DNA of 64,000 bases from Streptomyces sp. NBC_00691 (GCF_036226665.1 NZ_CP109007.1:3698501-3762500), one strand, 5' to 3'. Numbered from the stretch's first letter, positions 1 through 8,782 are shown. The notes: generated by a model from the sequence alone, not told the origin. Translations and numbers: made by a program.

Positions 1-52
1 GGCGGAGGACGTGCGGACGGCGGTACGGGAGTTCCTGGCGCGACTGGGATAG
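1..52 (+). CDS. C-terminal end of an unidentified protein (partial)
   Basis: An open frame enters from the left edge and ends at a TAG at 50-52. The last residues read AEDVRTAVREFLARLG, which looks like an amphipathic helix with normal Streptomyces codon use. Too little is visible to assign a family. The following 136 bases to the next gene contain GC-rich inverted repeats but no further coding signal, fitting a gene end facing the convergent gene at 189-800. Confidence 0.45.
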   Translation, partial: AEDVRTAVREFLARLG

Positions 53-188
53 CAGGCCCCCTCGCGCGGCCGTCCCTGGTGCGGCCGTTCCTGGCGCGGT
101 AGAACCCGGCACCGGAACGATCTGCCTCCCCCGGGCCGGTCCGCCTCCCGGACCGCCCGTCCGGCGGGCCCGGCGGGCCCGCGGGGCC

Positions 189-800
189 TCAGTCGAAGCG
201 GATGTGGGAGAGGCCGACCCGGAGCCGCCGCAGCCGGTGCCGCAGCGGCCCGTCCGTGTTCGGCTCGGGCCGCAGCCCGGCCAGCTCCGCGACCCGGTCG
301 GCCACCTCCGGGACCGTCAGCCGGTCCGTACGGAGGTGGTGGGCGAACTCCGGAGCCGCCAGTCGCTCCAGGCACTCGTCCAGCTTCGCCACGGCGAAGC
401 TCTCGCGCTTCAGCCCCCGCCCGAGGCCCCGCTCGGCCAGTCGCCCCAGGACCGTCTCCCGCTCGGCGAGCAGCGCGACGTGACAGACCCGGTCCGCGCC
501 GTGGTCCGCGCGCAGCCGGCCGACGATCTCGTCGAAGTACGCCGGGTCCGTGAGCGTCATCGGCACGATCACGGGCCCCTGCCCGTACCGCCGGAGCGCC
601 AGGTCCAGCACCTCGTGCACACCCTGCCGCCAGGCCCTCAGGTCCTGGAAGTCACCTCTGAGCGCGGGCGGCAGCGTCCGGTGCAGCCCGAAGCCGATGT
701 GCTCCGGGTCGCACACCACGCCGCCCGGCAGCCGCCGCCGCAGTTCGTACGCGGTCTGCGTCTTGCCCCCACCGAAGGGGCCGTTGATCCACAACAGCAT
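189..800 (-). CDS. TmrB-like P-loop ATP-binding protein
   Basis: This is a small nucleoside-kinase-like P-loop protein of 203 residues. The N-terminus carries a clear Walker A, GPFGGGKT at residues 7-14, within MLLWINGPFGGGKTQTA. That N-terminus resembles the Bacillus tunicamycin-resistance protein TmrB and the related AAA_33-type ATP-binding proteins, which are of similar length. The substrate cannot be read from the sequence, and most Streptomyces relatives are annotated only as ATP-binding proteins. It starts 16 bases after the response regulator stop on the same strand, so it is probably the last gene of a kinase-regulator-TmrB-like transcript. A resistance role is an inference from family resemblance only. 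Confidence 0.7.
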   Translation of the reverse strand: MLLWINGPFGGGKTQTAYELRRRLPGGVVCDPEHIGFGLHRTLPPALRGDFQDLRAWRQGVHEVLDLALRRYGQGPVIVPMTLTDPAYFDEIVGRLRADHGADRVCHVALLAERETVLGRLAERGLGRGLKRESFAVAKLDECLERLAAPEFAHHLRTDRLTVPEVADRVAELAGLRPEPNTDGPLRHRLRRLRVGLSHIRFD

Positions 801-816
801 CGCGGGCCCTCCCCGC

Positions 817-1494
817 TCAGCCCGCCGCGCCGCCGCCCGCCCGGACCAGGCCCGTCTCGTACGCGAGGACGACGACCTGGACGCGGTCGCGCAGGCCCAG
901 CTTGGTCAGGATGCGGCCCACGTGGGTCTTCACCGTCGCCTCGGAGAGGACGAGCCGGGCCGCGATCTCGCCGTTCGACAAGCCCTGCGCCACCAGCATC
1001 ATCACCTCGCGCTCCCGGTCGGTGAGCCGGCCCAGCTGCTTGTGCTCGGGCTCCGTGCCCGACGACGGCAGCATGGACGAGAAACGGTCGAGGAGCCGCC
1101 GGGTGGTCGAGGGCGCCACCACCGCGTCACCGCTGTGCACCGAACGGATCGCGCCGAGCAGCTCCGCCGGCGGCACGTCCTTCAGCATGAAACCGCTCGC
1201 CCCCGCCTTGAGCCCCGAGAACGCGTACTCGTCGAGGTCGAAGGTGGTCAGGATCAGCACCTTCGGCGCATCCGGCCGCGAGCAGATCCGCCGGGTCGTC
1301 TCCACACCGTCGAGCTTGGGCATGCGCACATCCATCAGCACGACGTCGACCGACGTCGCACGCAGCACCTCCAGCGCCTCGACCCCGTCGCCCGCCTCCG
1401 CCACGACCTCCATGTCCGGCTGGGCGGCCAGCACCATACGGAAGCCGGCACGCAGCAGCAGCTGGTCGTCGACAAGCATCACGCGGATGGACAT
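817..1494 (-). CDS. NarL/FixJ-type two-component response regulator
   Basis: The 225-residue protein has a receiver domain followed by a LuxR-type helix-turn-helix. The acidic pocket is MLVDDQ near residues 7-11, the phosphoacceptor is Asp55 in VVLMDVRMP, and the conserved Lys lies in GFMLKDVPP. The HTH region reads LTDREREVMMLVAQGLSNGEIA and continues into SEATVKTHVGRILTKLGLRDR near residues 165-210. The ATG at 1494 has AAGGA upstream. The gene lies 18 bases downstream of the histidine kinase at 1513-2721, its evident partner, and 16 bases upstream of the TmrB-like gene. It should act as a DNA-binding regulator when phosphorylated; the target genes are not visible. Confidence 0.93.
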   Translation of the reverse strand: MSIRVMLVDDQLLLRAGFRMVLAAQPDMEVVAEAGDGVEALEVLRATSVDVVLMDVRMPKLDGVETTRRICSRPDAPKVLILTTFDLDEYAFSGLKAGASGFMLKDVPPAELLGAIRSVHSGDAVVAPSTTRRLLDRFSSMLPSSGTEPEHKQLGRLTDREREVMMLVAQGLSNGEIAARLVLSEATVKTHVGRILTKLGLRDRVQVVVLAYETGLVRAGGGAAG

Positions 1495-1512
1495 CAGATT
1501 CCTTCGGGGTCG

Positions 1513-2721
1513 TCAGTGAGCGGGCTTGAGGGGGAGCAGGGCACTGATCCGGAAACCGCCGCCGGGACGCGGGCCCGCGTCCAGCGTGCCGCCGACCATG
1601 CCGACCCGCTCCCGCATGCCGATCATTCCGTGACCCCGGCCGTCGGCGCCGCCGTCCTCGTACATCTCCTGCGGCGCTCCCCGGCCGTCGTCCTCGACGA
1701 GGAGTCCGAGGCCGTCGTCGAAGTACACCAGCCGGACGCTGGCCCCGACGTCGGGACCGCCGTGCTTGCGCGTGTTGGTGAGGGCCTCCTGCACGATCCG
1801 GTACGCGGTGAGCTCGACGCCGCTGGGCAGCGGGCGCGGGCTCCCCTCGATCGCGAAGTCCACGGTCAGCCCGGCACCCCGCACCTGCTCGACCAGATCC
1901 TCGATCTGCTGCACGTCGGGCTGCGGCACATACTCCCCGGCCTCCTGGTGCTCACCGGTCCGCAGGATGCCGAGCAGCCTGCGCATCTCGGCGAGCGCCT
2001 GCCGGCCGGTGGTGGAGATGGTGTCCAGGGCCTGTTTGGCGGTCTCCGGGGAGGAGTCCATGACGTACGCGGCGCCGTCGGCCTGCACCACCATCACCGA
2101 CACGTTGTGCGCGACGACGTCGTGCAGCTCACGGGCGATCCGGGCCCGCTCGGCGGCGACCGCGACCTTGGCCTGCGCCTCGCGCTCCTTCTCCAGGCGG
2201 GTGGCCCGCTCCTCCAGCTGCGCGAAGTAGGCGCGGCGGGTGCGGAGCGAGTCGCCGAGGACCCAGGCGAGCGCGAACGGCACGGTCATGATGATCGTGA
2301 AGAAGACCTGGGCCGCGCCCGACTGCGCACCGTCCACCGGCCATCTCAGCTGCGAGAGCGTCGCGGCGGAGAGTCCGCCGACCAGCGCGAGCCGGGACGC
2401 CCAGCGGGGTCCGTCGTGCGCGGCGACCGTGTAGATGATCACGAGCATGGCGAAGTCGGCCGGGAAGGGCTCCAGGCCGAAGGCGAGCTGCGCCAGCCCG
2501 AGGCCGACCGCGAGGAGGAGCATCCTCTCCGGGGCACGCCGCCGCAGGGCCACGACCAGCGGGAAGAGCATCGCCACGACGGCGTACCCGACGGGGTGGC
2601 CCTCCACCGAGGCGCTGCCCGACGACACCACCCACAGCATGCCGATCCCCAGGAGGACGACCGCCCAGAAGGTGTCGACGCCTGTCGGGTGTCTGCGGAT
2701 GAAGTCGTAAACGCGCTGCAC
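1513..2721 (-). CDS. Sensor histidine kinase (HisKA_3 class)
   Basis: This is a membrane-bound two-component kinase of 402 residues. Several hydrophobic segments occupy roughly residues 18-155 with almost no extracellular domain, so it probably senses within or at the membrane. A short charged helix leads into the dimerisation box RIARELHDVVAH, with the phosphorylated histidine at residue 200. The HATPase domain follows, with N-box EALTNTRKH and glycine-rich loops DDGRGA and GHGMIGM. The open frame extends far upstream, but the GTG at 2721 is chosen because the hydrophobic N-terminus begins there and the upstream part is shadow sequence of the methyltransferase gene. It is transcribed with the response regulator 18 bases downstream. 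The signal is unknown. Confidence 0.9.
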   Translation of the reverse strand: MQRVYDFIRRHPTGVDTFWAVVLLGIGMLWVVSSGSASVEGHPVGYAVVAMLFPLVVALRRRAPERMLLLAVGLGLAQLAFGLEPFPADFAMLVIIYTVAAHDGPRWASRLALVGGLSAATLSQLRWPVDGAQSGAAQVFFTIIMTVPFALAWVLGDSLRTRRAYFAQLEERATRLEKEREAQAKVAVAAERARIARELHDVVAHNVSVMVVQADGAAYVMDSSPETAKQALDTISTTGRQALAEMRRLLGILRTGEHQEAGEYVPQPDVQQIEDLVEQVRGAGLTVDFAIEGSPRPLPSGVELTAYRIVQEALTNTRKHGGPDVGASVRLVYFDDGLGLLVEDDGRGAPQEMYEDGGADGRGHGMIGMRERVGMVGGTLDAGPRPGGGFRISALLPLKPAH

Positions 2722-2817
2722 GTCACCCAGAGTAGGGAAGGGAGATGGTCCAGGGATCAACCGTGGGGTCGATCCTTGGCTCGGGACCCGTACTCCCCGA
2801 GGTGGAGACTGGGGCCC

Positions 2818-3870
2818 GTGACGGATGAGACGTGTCAGTGGCAGGGGTGGCTGCGGGCCACGGAACGGGCGCTGTACGGCCCGGGTGGTTTCTATCTGCG
2901 GCCCGAGGGACCCGCGGCGCACTTCCGCACCTCGGTGCACGCCTCCCCGCTCTTCGCTGCGGCGGTGGCCCGGCTGCTCGCCGAGGTCGCGGAGGAGCTG
3001 GGGACCTCCGAGGTCGACCTCGTCGACGTGGGCGCGGGACGGGGGGAACTCCTCACGGGTGTGCTCGCCGCGCTCGGGAACGGCGACGGCGGCGTCCCGG
3101 GCGGCCTGAGGGTCCGGTCGTACGCCGTCGAGCGCGCGGACCGGCCCGCCGGGCTCGACCCCCGGATCGAGTGGACCGGTCGGCTGCCCCGGGGCGTGCG
3201 GGGACTGGTCTTCGCGAACGAGTGGCTCGACAACGTGCCGGTGGACGTCGCCGAGGCGGATGCGGAGGGCACGGCCCGGTACGTGGAGGTCCGCGCGGAC
3301 GGCACCGAACGGCTCGGCGGTCCCGTCTCCGGCGCGGACGCGGAGTGGCTGGCCCGCTGGTGGCCGCTGCGGGAGCCGGGGGCGCGGGCCGAGATCGGCC
3401 GGCCGCGCGACGAGGCCTGGGCGTCGGCGGTGGCCTCGCTGTCGGCGGGCCGCGCGGTGGCCGTGGACTACGCGCACGTACGGGACGCCCGCCCGCCCTT
3501 CGGCTCGCTGACCGGCTTCCGGGCGGGCCGCGAGGTCCCGCCGGTCCCGGACGGCAGCTGCGATCTGACGGCCCACGTGGCGCTGGACGCGTGCGCGGCG
3601 GCGGGTGGGGGTGCGGCCGGCGCGGGCGCGGGTGGGGTGCCGGGGGCCGAGCTGGTCACGCAGCGGGATGCCCTCTGGCGGCTCGGGGTGTCCGGCGGGC
3701 GGCCGCCGCTCTCCCTCGCCTCGACCGACCCCCTCGCGTACGTCCGCGCCCTCTCCTCCGCCGGGGAGGCCGCCGAGCTCACCGCGCGCGGTGGTCTCGG
3801 CGACTTCCTCTGGCTGAGCCAGCGGGTCCCGGGCGGGGCTACGAGGCCTTGGGGGCAGGGGGGATACTGA
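2818..3870 (+). CDS. SAM-dependent methyltransferase, MidA/NDUFAF7 family
   Basis: The 350-residue protein contains the SAM-binding motif VDVGAGRGEL at residues 69-78. Further on is NEWLDNVPVDV, which matches the conserved NE-(F/W)-(F/L)-D-x-(L/V)-PV signature of the MidA/NDUFAF7 group. In mitochondria NDUFAF7 dimethylates an arginine of the complex I 49-kDa subunit (NDUFS2, equivalent to NuoD). Here the gene stops only four bases before a nuoD-like gene on the same strand, so the neighbour is the obvious candidate substrate; that step is inference. The GTG at 2818 is taken as start, since upstream sequence in this frame lies over the divergent kinase gene. GGAG lies about 11 bases upstream of it. 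Confidence 0.85.
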   Translation: MTDETCQWQGWLRATERALYGPGGFYLRPEGPAAHFRTSVHASPLFAAAVARLLAEVAEELGTSEVDLVDVGAGRGELLTGVLAALGNGDGGVPGGLRVRSYAVERADRPAGLDPRIEWTGRLPRGVRGLVFANEWLDNVPVDVAEADAEGTARYVEVRADGTERLGGPVSGADAEWLARWWPLREPGARAEIGRPRDEAWASAVASLSAGRAVAVDYAHVRDARPPFGSLTGFRAGREVPPVPDGSCDLTAHVALDACAAAGGGAAGAGAGGVPGAELVTQRDALWRLGVSGGRPPLSLASTDPLAYVRALSSAGEAAELTARGGLGDFLWLSQRVPGGATRPWGQGGY

Positions 3871-3874
3871 CCGC

Positions 3875-5017
3875 ATGACGGAGACGACGGTCGGCATCGG
3901 CGGCGCGGCGGAGAGCACCGACATGGTGCTGAACATCGGGCCGCAGCATCCCTCGACCCACGGTGTGCTCCGGCTCCGGCTCGTGCTCGACGGCGAGGTC
4001 GTGCGGCAGGCCGAGCCGGTGATCGGCTACATGCACCGCGGTGCCGAGAAGCTCTTCGAGGCGCGGGACTACCGGCAGATCATCATGCTGGCCAACCGTC
4101 ACGACTGGCTCTCCGCCTTCTCGAACGAGCTCGGCGTGGTCATGGCCGTCGAGCGGATGCTGGGTATGGAGGTCCCGGAGCGCGCGGTGTGGACGCGCAC
4201 GCTCCTCGCCGAGCTGAACCGGGTCCTCAACCATTTGATGTTCCTGGGCTCGTACCCCCTCGAACTGGGCGGCATCACCCCCGTCTTCCACGCCTTCCGG
4301 GAGCGGGAGGAGCTCCAGGCCGTGATGGAGGAGGTCTCGGGCGGCCGGATGCACTACATGTTCAACCGGGTCGGGGGCCTCAAGGAGGACCTGCCCGCAG
4401 GCTGGCTGGGCCGGGCCCGCCAGGCGGTCGCCGACGTCCGCTCGCGGATGGACGTGTACGACCGGCTCGTCCTCGGCAACGAGATCTTCCGGGGCCGTAC
4501 GCGGGGAGTCGGTGTGCTGTCCCCGGCGGCGGTCCACGCGTACGGGGTGTCGGGGCCGATCGCCCGCGCCTCGGGCGTCGACTTCGACCTGCGCCGCGAC
4601 GAGCCGTACCTGGCCTACGGGGAGCTCCAGGACACGCTGCGGGTCGCGGTGCGCGAGGAAGGCGACTGCCTGGCCCGGTTCGAGTGCCTGCTGGAGCAGA
4701 CGCACAACTCCCTGGACCTCGCGGACGCGTGCCTGGACCGGATGGCGGGGCTTCCGCCGGGGCCGATCAACCAGCGGCTGCCGAAGGTGCTGAAGGCTCC
4801 GGAGGGCCACACGTACGCGTGGACCGAGAATCCGCTCGGTGTGAACGGCTACTACCTGGTCTCCAAGGGCGAGAAGACGCCGTACCGGCTGAAGCTGCGG
4901 TCGGCGTCGTTCAACAACATCCAGGCGCTGGTGGAACTGCTGCCGGGCACGCTGGTGGCGGACATGGTGGCGATCCTGGGCTCGCTGTTCTTCGTCGTGG
5001 GCGACATCGACAAGTAA
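3875..5017 (+). CDS. nuoD: NADH-quinone oxidoreductase subunit D-like protein (isolated NuoD paralogue)
   Basis: The 380-residue protein aligns by eye along its whole length with NuoD/NDUFS2. Hallmarks are NIGPQHPSTHGVLR at residues 20-33, IGYMHRGAEKL around residue 55, LNRVLNHLMFLG and the C-terminal DMVAILGSLFFVVGDIDK. NuoD helps form the quinone cavity at the junction of the peripheral and membrane arms of complex I. No other nuo genes flank it, so it is a stand-alone paralogue; it may replace the main NuoD under some condition or serve another hydrogenase-like complex. The ATG at 3875 follows the methyltransferase stop by four bases, indicating one transcript. The arginine of the HRG motif (Arg55) corresponds to the methylated arginine of mitochondrial NDUFS2. 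Confidence 0.9.
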   Translation: MTETTVGIGGAAESTDMVLNIGPQHPSTHGVLRLRLVLDGEVVRQAEPVIGYMHRGAEKLFEARDYRQIIMLANRHDWLSAFSNELGVVMAVERMLGMEVPERAVWTRTLLAELNRVLNHLMFLGSYPLELGGITPVFHAFREREELQAVMEEVSGGRMHYMFNRVGGLKEDLPAGWLGRARQAVADVRSRMDVYDRLVLGNEIFRGRTRGVGVLSPAAVHAYGVSGPIARASGVDFDLRRDEPYLAYGELQDTLRVAVREEGDCLARFECLLEQTHNSLDLADACLDRMAGLPPGPINQRLPKVLKAPEGHTYAWTENPLGVNGYYLVSKGEKTPYRLKLRSASFNNIQALVELLPGTLVADMVAILGSLFFVVGDIDK

Positions 5018-5115
5018 CACCCCCGGCCCCGCCGGACCTCACGCGGCGGGCCCCCGTCCCTGCCGGGGCCCCGCGCCGGACGACCGGCCCCGAAGCGGGG
5101 TGCCGGTACCGCACC

Positions 5116-5141
5116 CCCGCGGGCAGAGCGCTGCCCGCGGG
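5116..5141. terminator. GC-rich hairpin between convergent genes
   Basis: CCCGCGGGCAG at 5116-5126 pairs perfectly with CTGCCCGCGGG at 5131-5141 across a four-base loop. It lies in the 139-base gap between the convergent nuoD-like gene and the coiled-coil protein gene, so it can serve both strands. There is no T-run, which is common for Streptomyces terminators. Confidence 0.6.
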
Positions 5142-5156
5142 CGCGCCCCCGTCGCG

Positions 5157-6248
5157 TCAGGAGTTCACCGCTCCGCGGAGTTCCGCCACGTCCAGTTGTT
5201 CCGTCTCGTCGTGGGCCGTCAGATCGATGACCTGGCCCACCGCCTGCTTCTGTGCCTGTACCTGCCCCGGCGCCAGCGGGCTCCCCGGCGCCCCCGTGGG
5301 GCTGATCGGGGTGAGGAGCGGGGCGCCGAGCGCCGTCCGGGCCTCTTCGAGGACCTCCTCGCCGACGACATCGGCGAGGTCCGTGTGCTGCACCGCCTCG
5401 ATCGCGGCCGCCGCCTTCTGCGTACCGAAGAAGTCGAAGTTGCCCTCGGGGCGCTGGACGGGCCTGCGGGCCGCGTACGGGACGATCGCGGACGCCGTCG
5501 GCACCGCCGGGACCTTCGTGGCCGCAGGCGGGAGGGCGAGGGCGGGGGCGGCGGCGGCCGGTCGGCTGTGCTCGGTTCCGGCGGCCGCCGCGTGCTTCCC
5601 CTGCGGTTCCTCCGTCTCACGGGCCCGCTCGGCGAGGTCGCGCGCGCGGGCGGCCTCGATGGTGCGGCGGGCCTGCTGGGCCGCCGCGTTGCGCGGGAGG
5701 TCGCGCAGCGCCTGGGCGGCGCGGCGGTAGGCCTCGGGAGTGGGAGTGGAGCCCCCGGCGGGCAGCGCCTTGACGTCGCCCGCCGCGCCGTTCGCCGACT
5801 CGAGCGCCAGGACGCGGGCGCCTTCCAGCGCACTGGCCCGCTCGGTCTCGGCCGTGGCGTACCGGCGGAGCAGATCGGCGTGCTCGCCGCGGAGCCCGGC
5901 CAGCTCCACCCGCTTGGCGCGGAGCTTCGCGTCGAGCCGGGAGCGGAGCGCGCGCGCCTCTTCGAGGTCGGACTCCAGCTCGGCGACCCGCTCCTCGGCC
6001 TTCCACTGGTCGGCGGTGCGGGCCCGGTGGAGCTCTGCGACCCGCAGTCCGGCGCTCCGGTCCCAACTGCGCATGAGGACGGCACCGGTGACGGCGGCGG
6101 CCGCCGCGGCGGCCGCGAGCAGCCGTACGACGATCAGGTCACCGGGCAGCCAGGCGGCCGCGGCACACACGACCGCGGCGCCGGCGACCGCGGAGGGCGG
6201 CAGCAGCTTGTGCAGAGGCGGGGAATGGCGGTGGCGTCCACGTGGCAT
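5157..6248 (-). CDS. Membrane-anchored coiled-coil protein of unknown function
   Basis: The 363-residue protein begins MPRGRHRHSPPLHKLLPP, a basic cytosolic segment. Two adjacent hydrophobic stretches follow at about residues 20-60 (SAVAGAAVVCAAAAWLPG and LIVVRLLAAAAAAAAVTG). Residues about 65-150 form a predicted coiled coil rich in E, R, A and L. The C-terminal 200 residues are low-complexity Ala/Pro/Glu sequence containing short ordered pieces such as FDFFGTQKAAAAIEAVQHTDLADVV. No catalytic motif is seen. The ATG at 6248 is preferred over the upstream codons of the open frame because the basic-hydrophobic N-terminus starts there. A structural or scaffold role at the membrane is possible but unproven. 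Confidence 0.75.
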   Translation of the reverse strand: MPRGRHRHSPPLHKLLPPSAVAGAAVVCAAAAWLPGDLIVVRLLAAAAAAAAVTGAVLMRSWDRSAGLRVAELHRARTADQWKAEERVAELESDLEEARALRSRLDAKLRAKRVELAGLRGEHADLLRRYATAETERASALEGARVLALESANGAAGDVKALPAGGSTPTPEAYRRAAQALRDLPRNAAAQQARRTIEAARARDLAERARETEEPQGKHAAAAGTEHSRPAAAAPALALPPAATKVPAVPTASAIVPYAARRPVQRPEGNFDFFGTQKAAAAIEAVQHTDLADVVGEEVLEEARTALGAPLLTPISPTGAPGSPLAPGQVQAQKQAVGQVIDLTAHDETEQLDVAELRGAVNS

Positions 6249-6378
6249 GGCCTGAAATTTACCGTGCGTAGGCGTCGTGTGGGGCGTCGGCCCGGCAATC
6301 TCTTGGCCACTTCTCGCCATCAGAAGTGGATATCCACCGTTCCGGTTCCGTTTCGGGCCGACTCCCCTCACCCGATGC

Positions 6379-7386
6379 CTACTTCTTGAGCAGCCCCTTC
6401 GTCTCCAGATACTCCTTGGCGACGTCCGCCGGCTTCGCCCGCTCGGCGTCGACCTTGCGGTTGAGTTCGGCGAGATCCGCTGTGGTCAGCACCTTGGTGA
6501 TCTTGTCGAGGGCGGCGGCGATCTCGGGAGAGCCGGCGTCCTTGGCGTTGACCACGGGGAGCACGTTGTCGGCGTTCTGCAGCTTCTTGTCGTCCTCCAG
6601 GAAGACCAGGCCGTAACTGTCGACCGTCGCGTCCGTGGTGGTCGTCAGGACCAGCTGGTCCACCCCGTCCTTCACCGCCTGCTTGGCCTGCGGGGTGCCG
6701 ACGCCCTTGGGGTCTATCCCGGTCACGTCGATCCCGTACGTCTTCTTGAGACCGGGCGCGCAGAAGGGCCGCACCGCGCATTCGTCACCGGCGGCGATCT
6801 TCACCTTCAGCTTCGAACCGCCGAGATCGGAAAGCGTCTTCAGCTTGTTCTTCTCGGCGAATTCCTTCGTCACCGCGAACGCGTTCTGATCGACCGCCTC
6901 ACCGACCGCGAGCACCTTCAGGCCGCGCGGTTCGGCGAGCTTGCGCAGCGCCTCGACCGTGGTCGTCGCGTCACCGGAGGCGACCGGCTTGTCCTCGGGC
7001 GCCTTCGGGCCGTTCACCTTGGCGTTGAGGAATTCCGCGATGGTCGCCGCGTATTCGGGGACGACGTCGATCTCCCCCTTCTCCAGCGAGGGCTCGTACA
7101 GCTCGCGATTCTTCACGGTGGTGATGGATACGGAGTATCCGGCGTCCCGCAGCGACTGGGCGTACAGCTCGGCGAGCACCTTGGCCTCGGTGAAGGCCGC
7201 CGCGCCGACGACCAGCGAACCCTTCTCCGCGCCGCCCGAGTTCCCGGCGTCCCCGGAGCCCCCCGAGTCCTTCTTCTTGCCCTCTTCCAGGCTGTCACCG
7301 CCGCACGCGGCCAGCGCGACGGTCAGAGCCGCCGTCCCCAGCACCGCGCCCGCGATACGCGAGACCCTGTTCACGAGATCACCCAT
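6379..7386 (-). CDS. Osmoprotectant ABC transporter substrate-binding lipoprotein (OpuCC/ProX-like)
   Basis: The 335-residue protein has a lipoprotein signal (MGDLVNRVSRIAGAVLG then LAACGG), with the lipidated Cys at about residue 28. The mature part begins with an acidic, Gly-rich linker and continues with the periplasmic-binding fold of the glycine betaine/choline family: VVGAAAFTEAKVLAELYAQ, TVKNRELYEPSLEKGEIDVVPEY and QLVLTTTTDATVDSYGLVFLEDD. It should capture a quaternary amine or related solute outside the membrane for the adjacent permeases. It lies six bases after the permease gene at 7393-8094 and forms one operon with the two permease genes; the ATPase gene is divergent at 8926. Confidence 0.9.
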   Translation of the reverse strand: MGDLVNRVSRIAGAVLGTAALTVALAACGGDSLEEGKKKDSGGSGDAGNSGGAEKGSLVVGAAAFTEAKVLAELYAQSLRDAGYSVSITTVKNRELYEPSLEKGEIDVVPEYAATIAEFLNAKVNGPKAPEDKPVASGDATTTVEALRKLAEPRGLKVLAVGEAVDQNAFAVTKEFAEKNKLKTLSDLGGSKLKVKIAAGDECAVRPFCAPGLKKTYGIDVTGIDPKGVGTPQAKQAVKDGVDQLVLTTTTDATVDSYGLVFLEDDKKLQNADNVLPVVNAKDAGSPEIAAALDKITKVLTTADLAELNRKVDAERAKPADVAKEYLETKGLLKK

Positions 7387-7392
7387 CCCCAG

Positions 7393-8094
7393 TCAGCGTT
7401 TGCTCAGTTGATCGAATCGTTGGTCGAGCCGTTGCTCGAAGCGTGGAAAGAGGAGCCGGTCGGCGCCCACCAGGGCGCCCTCCACCAGGAGGGCGAGCAG
7501 AGCCACCAGGACCGCGCCCGCGACGACCTGCGCCGTGTCGTAGGTGGCGAAGCCGGCCGTGATGATCCGGCCCAGGCCGCCCTGGCCGACCATCGCCGCG
7601 ACCGTCGCCGTGGCCACCACCTGCACCGCCGCCGATCGCACCCCGGTCATCACCACGGGCCGTGCCAGCGGGAGTTCGACCTGCCGGAACAGCTGCCCGC
7701 CGGTCATCCCCATGCCCCGCGCGGCCCGTACCGCCGCCGGGTCCACCTCCCGCACCCCCACGTACGCGTTGGTGAGGAGCGGGGGTATCGCGAACAGCAC
7801 GAGGGCCACGACGGTCGGCACGTATCCGGCGTTCCGCAGGGGGGACACCATGAACAGGGCGAGGACCGCGAAGACGGGGATCGCCCGCCCCACGTTCGAC
7901 ACGTTCACCGCGAGGGCCCCGCCGCGGCCGAGGTGGCCGAGCCAGAGGCCCAGCGGCAGCGCGAGCGCCGCGGCGATCAGCAGTGCCGCCCCGCTCACGT
8001 ACACGTGCTCGGCGAGCCGCTGCCCGATGCCCTCCTCGCCCGTCCAGTGCGCGCCGGTGGTGAGCCAGCCCCAGGCATCCGTCACTATGCCCAT
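7393..8094 (-). CDS. Osmoprotectant ABC transporter permease (OpuCB/OpuCD-like), second permease
   Basis: The 233-residue membrane protein has about six hydrophobic segments. The cytoplasmic EAA loop reads AVRAARGMGMTGGQLFRQVELPLARPVV, given here in parts: AARGMGMTGGQLF then VELPLARPVVMTG. It pairs with the other permease to form the channel of the osmoprotectant importer. The ATG at 8094 is preferred to the GTG at 8103 because GGAGG stands eight bases before it. The ATG follows the stop of the upstream permease (8096-8782) by one base, so the two genes are translationally linked. Confidence 0.9.
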   Translation of the reverse strand: MGIVTDAWGWLTTGAHWTGEEGIGQRLAEHVYVSGAALLIAAALALPLGLWLGHLGRGGALAVNVSNVGRAIPVFAVLALFMVSPLRNAGYVPTVVALVLFAIPPLLTNAYVGVREVDPAAVRAARGMGMTGGQLFRQVELPLARPVVMTGVRSAAVQVVATATVAAMVGQGGLGRIITAGFATYDTAQVVAGAVLVALLALLVEGALVGADRLLFPRFEQRLDQRFDQLSKR

Positions 8095-8095
8095 C

Positions 8096-8782
8096 TCACC
8101 CACCTCCCGGCGCGGTCCGTATCCGGGTCCACGGCGTGAGCAGCCGCTGGAGTCCCAGGAGCAACAGGTCGGCGGTGACGGCGAGCAGCACGCACAGCAC
8201 GGAGGCGGCGAGCATCTGCGCCTTGAAGAAGGTGGGCAGCGCGTCCTCGATGAGGTTGCCGAGGCCGCCGCGGCCGACGACCGAACCGACCGTCGTCAGC
8301 GCGATGGTGGAGACCGTCGCCATCCGTATCCCCGCCATCAGCACCGGGAGCGCCAGCGGCAGTTCGACCTGCCACAGGAGGCGCAGGGAGCCGTACCCCA
8401 TGCCTCGGGCGGCCTCCCGGGTCTCGGCGGGCACGGCGGCGAGTCCCGCGAGCGTGTTCCGCACGAGGATCGTCAGCGCGTACAGCACGAGGCCGGTGAC
8501 CACGAGCGCCGACGAGAGCCCGAAGAGGGGCAGCAGCAGGGAGAACATGGCGAGCGACGGCACCGTGTAGAGCAGGGTGGTCAGTCCGAGGACGGGTCCC
8601 GCGAAGCGCGGCCTGGCCCGGACGAGCAGCGCGAGCGGCACCGCGACGGCGAGCGCGATGAGCACGGAGACGACCGTGATTCCCACATGCTGGAGGGTGG
8701 CTTCGGTCAACTCCGTGGAGCGGGTGCGCAGATATTCGCCGCAGATCCAGTCGTTCGTGACCAGACAGTTCGGTGCGCTCAT
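8096..8782 (-). CDS. Osmoprotectant ABC transporter permease (OpuCB/OpuCD-like), first permease
   Basis: The 228-residue protein starts MSAPNCLVTNDWICGEYLRT, a short outside-facing segment typical of one OpuC permease, and then has five to six membrane spans. The EAA loop is AARGMGYGSLRLLWQVELPLALP. The ATG at 8782 has GGGAGG close upstream; the longer frame back to 8890 runs into the divergent promoter region and lacks such a site. The gene heads the minus-strand operon permease-permease-binding protein, and together with the divergent ATPase completes a four-subunit ABC importer for compatible solutes such as betaine, carnitine or choline. The exact solute cannot be read from sequence. Confidence 0.9.
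   Translation of the reverse strand: MSAPNCLVTNDWICGEYLRTRSTELTEATLQHVGITVVSVLIALAVAVPLALLVRARPRFAGPVLGLTTLLYTVPSLAMFSLLLPLFGLSSALVVTGLVLYALTILVRNTLAGLAAVPAETREAARGMGYGSLRLLWQVELPLALPVLMAGIRMATVSTIALTTVGSVVGRGGLGNLIEDALPTFFKAQMLAASVLCVLLAVTADLLLLGLQRLLTPWTRIRTAPGGG

Noticed and set aside
550..2817. Plus-strand frame upstream of the methyltransferase giving an 1100-residue protein
   Set aside because: The upstream part lies over the kinase and regulator genes and has no domain; the methyltransferase has a sensible GTG start at 2818.
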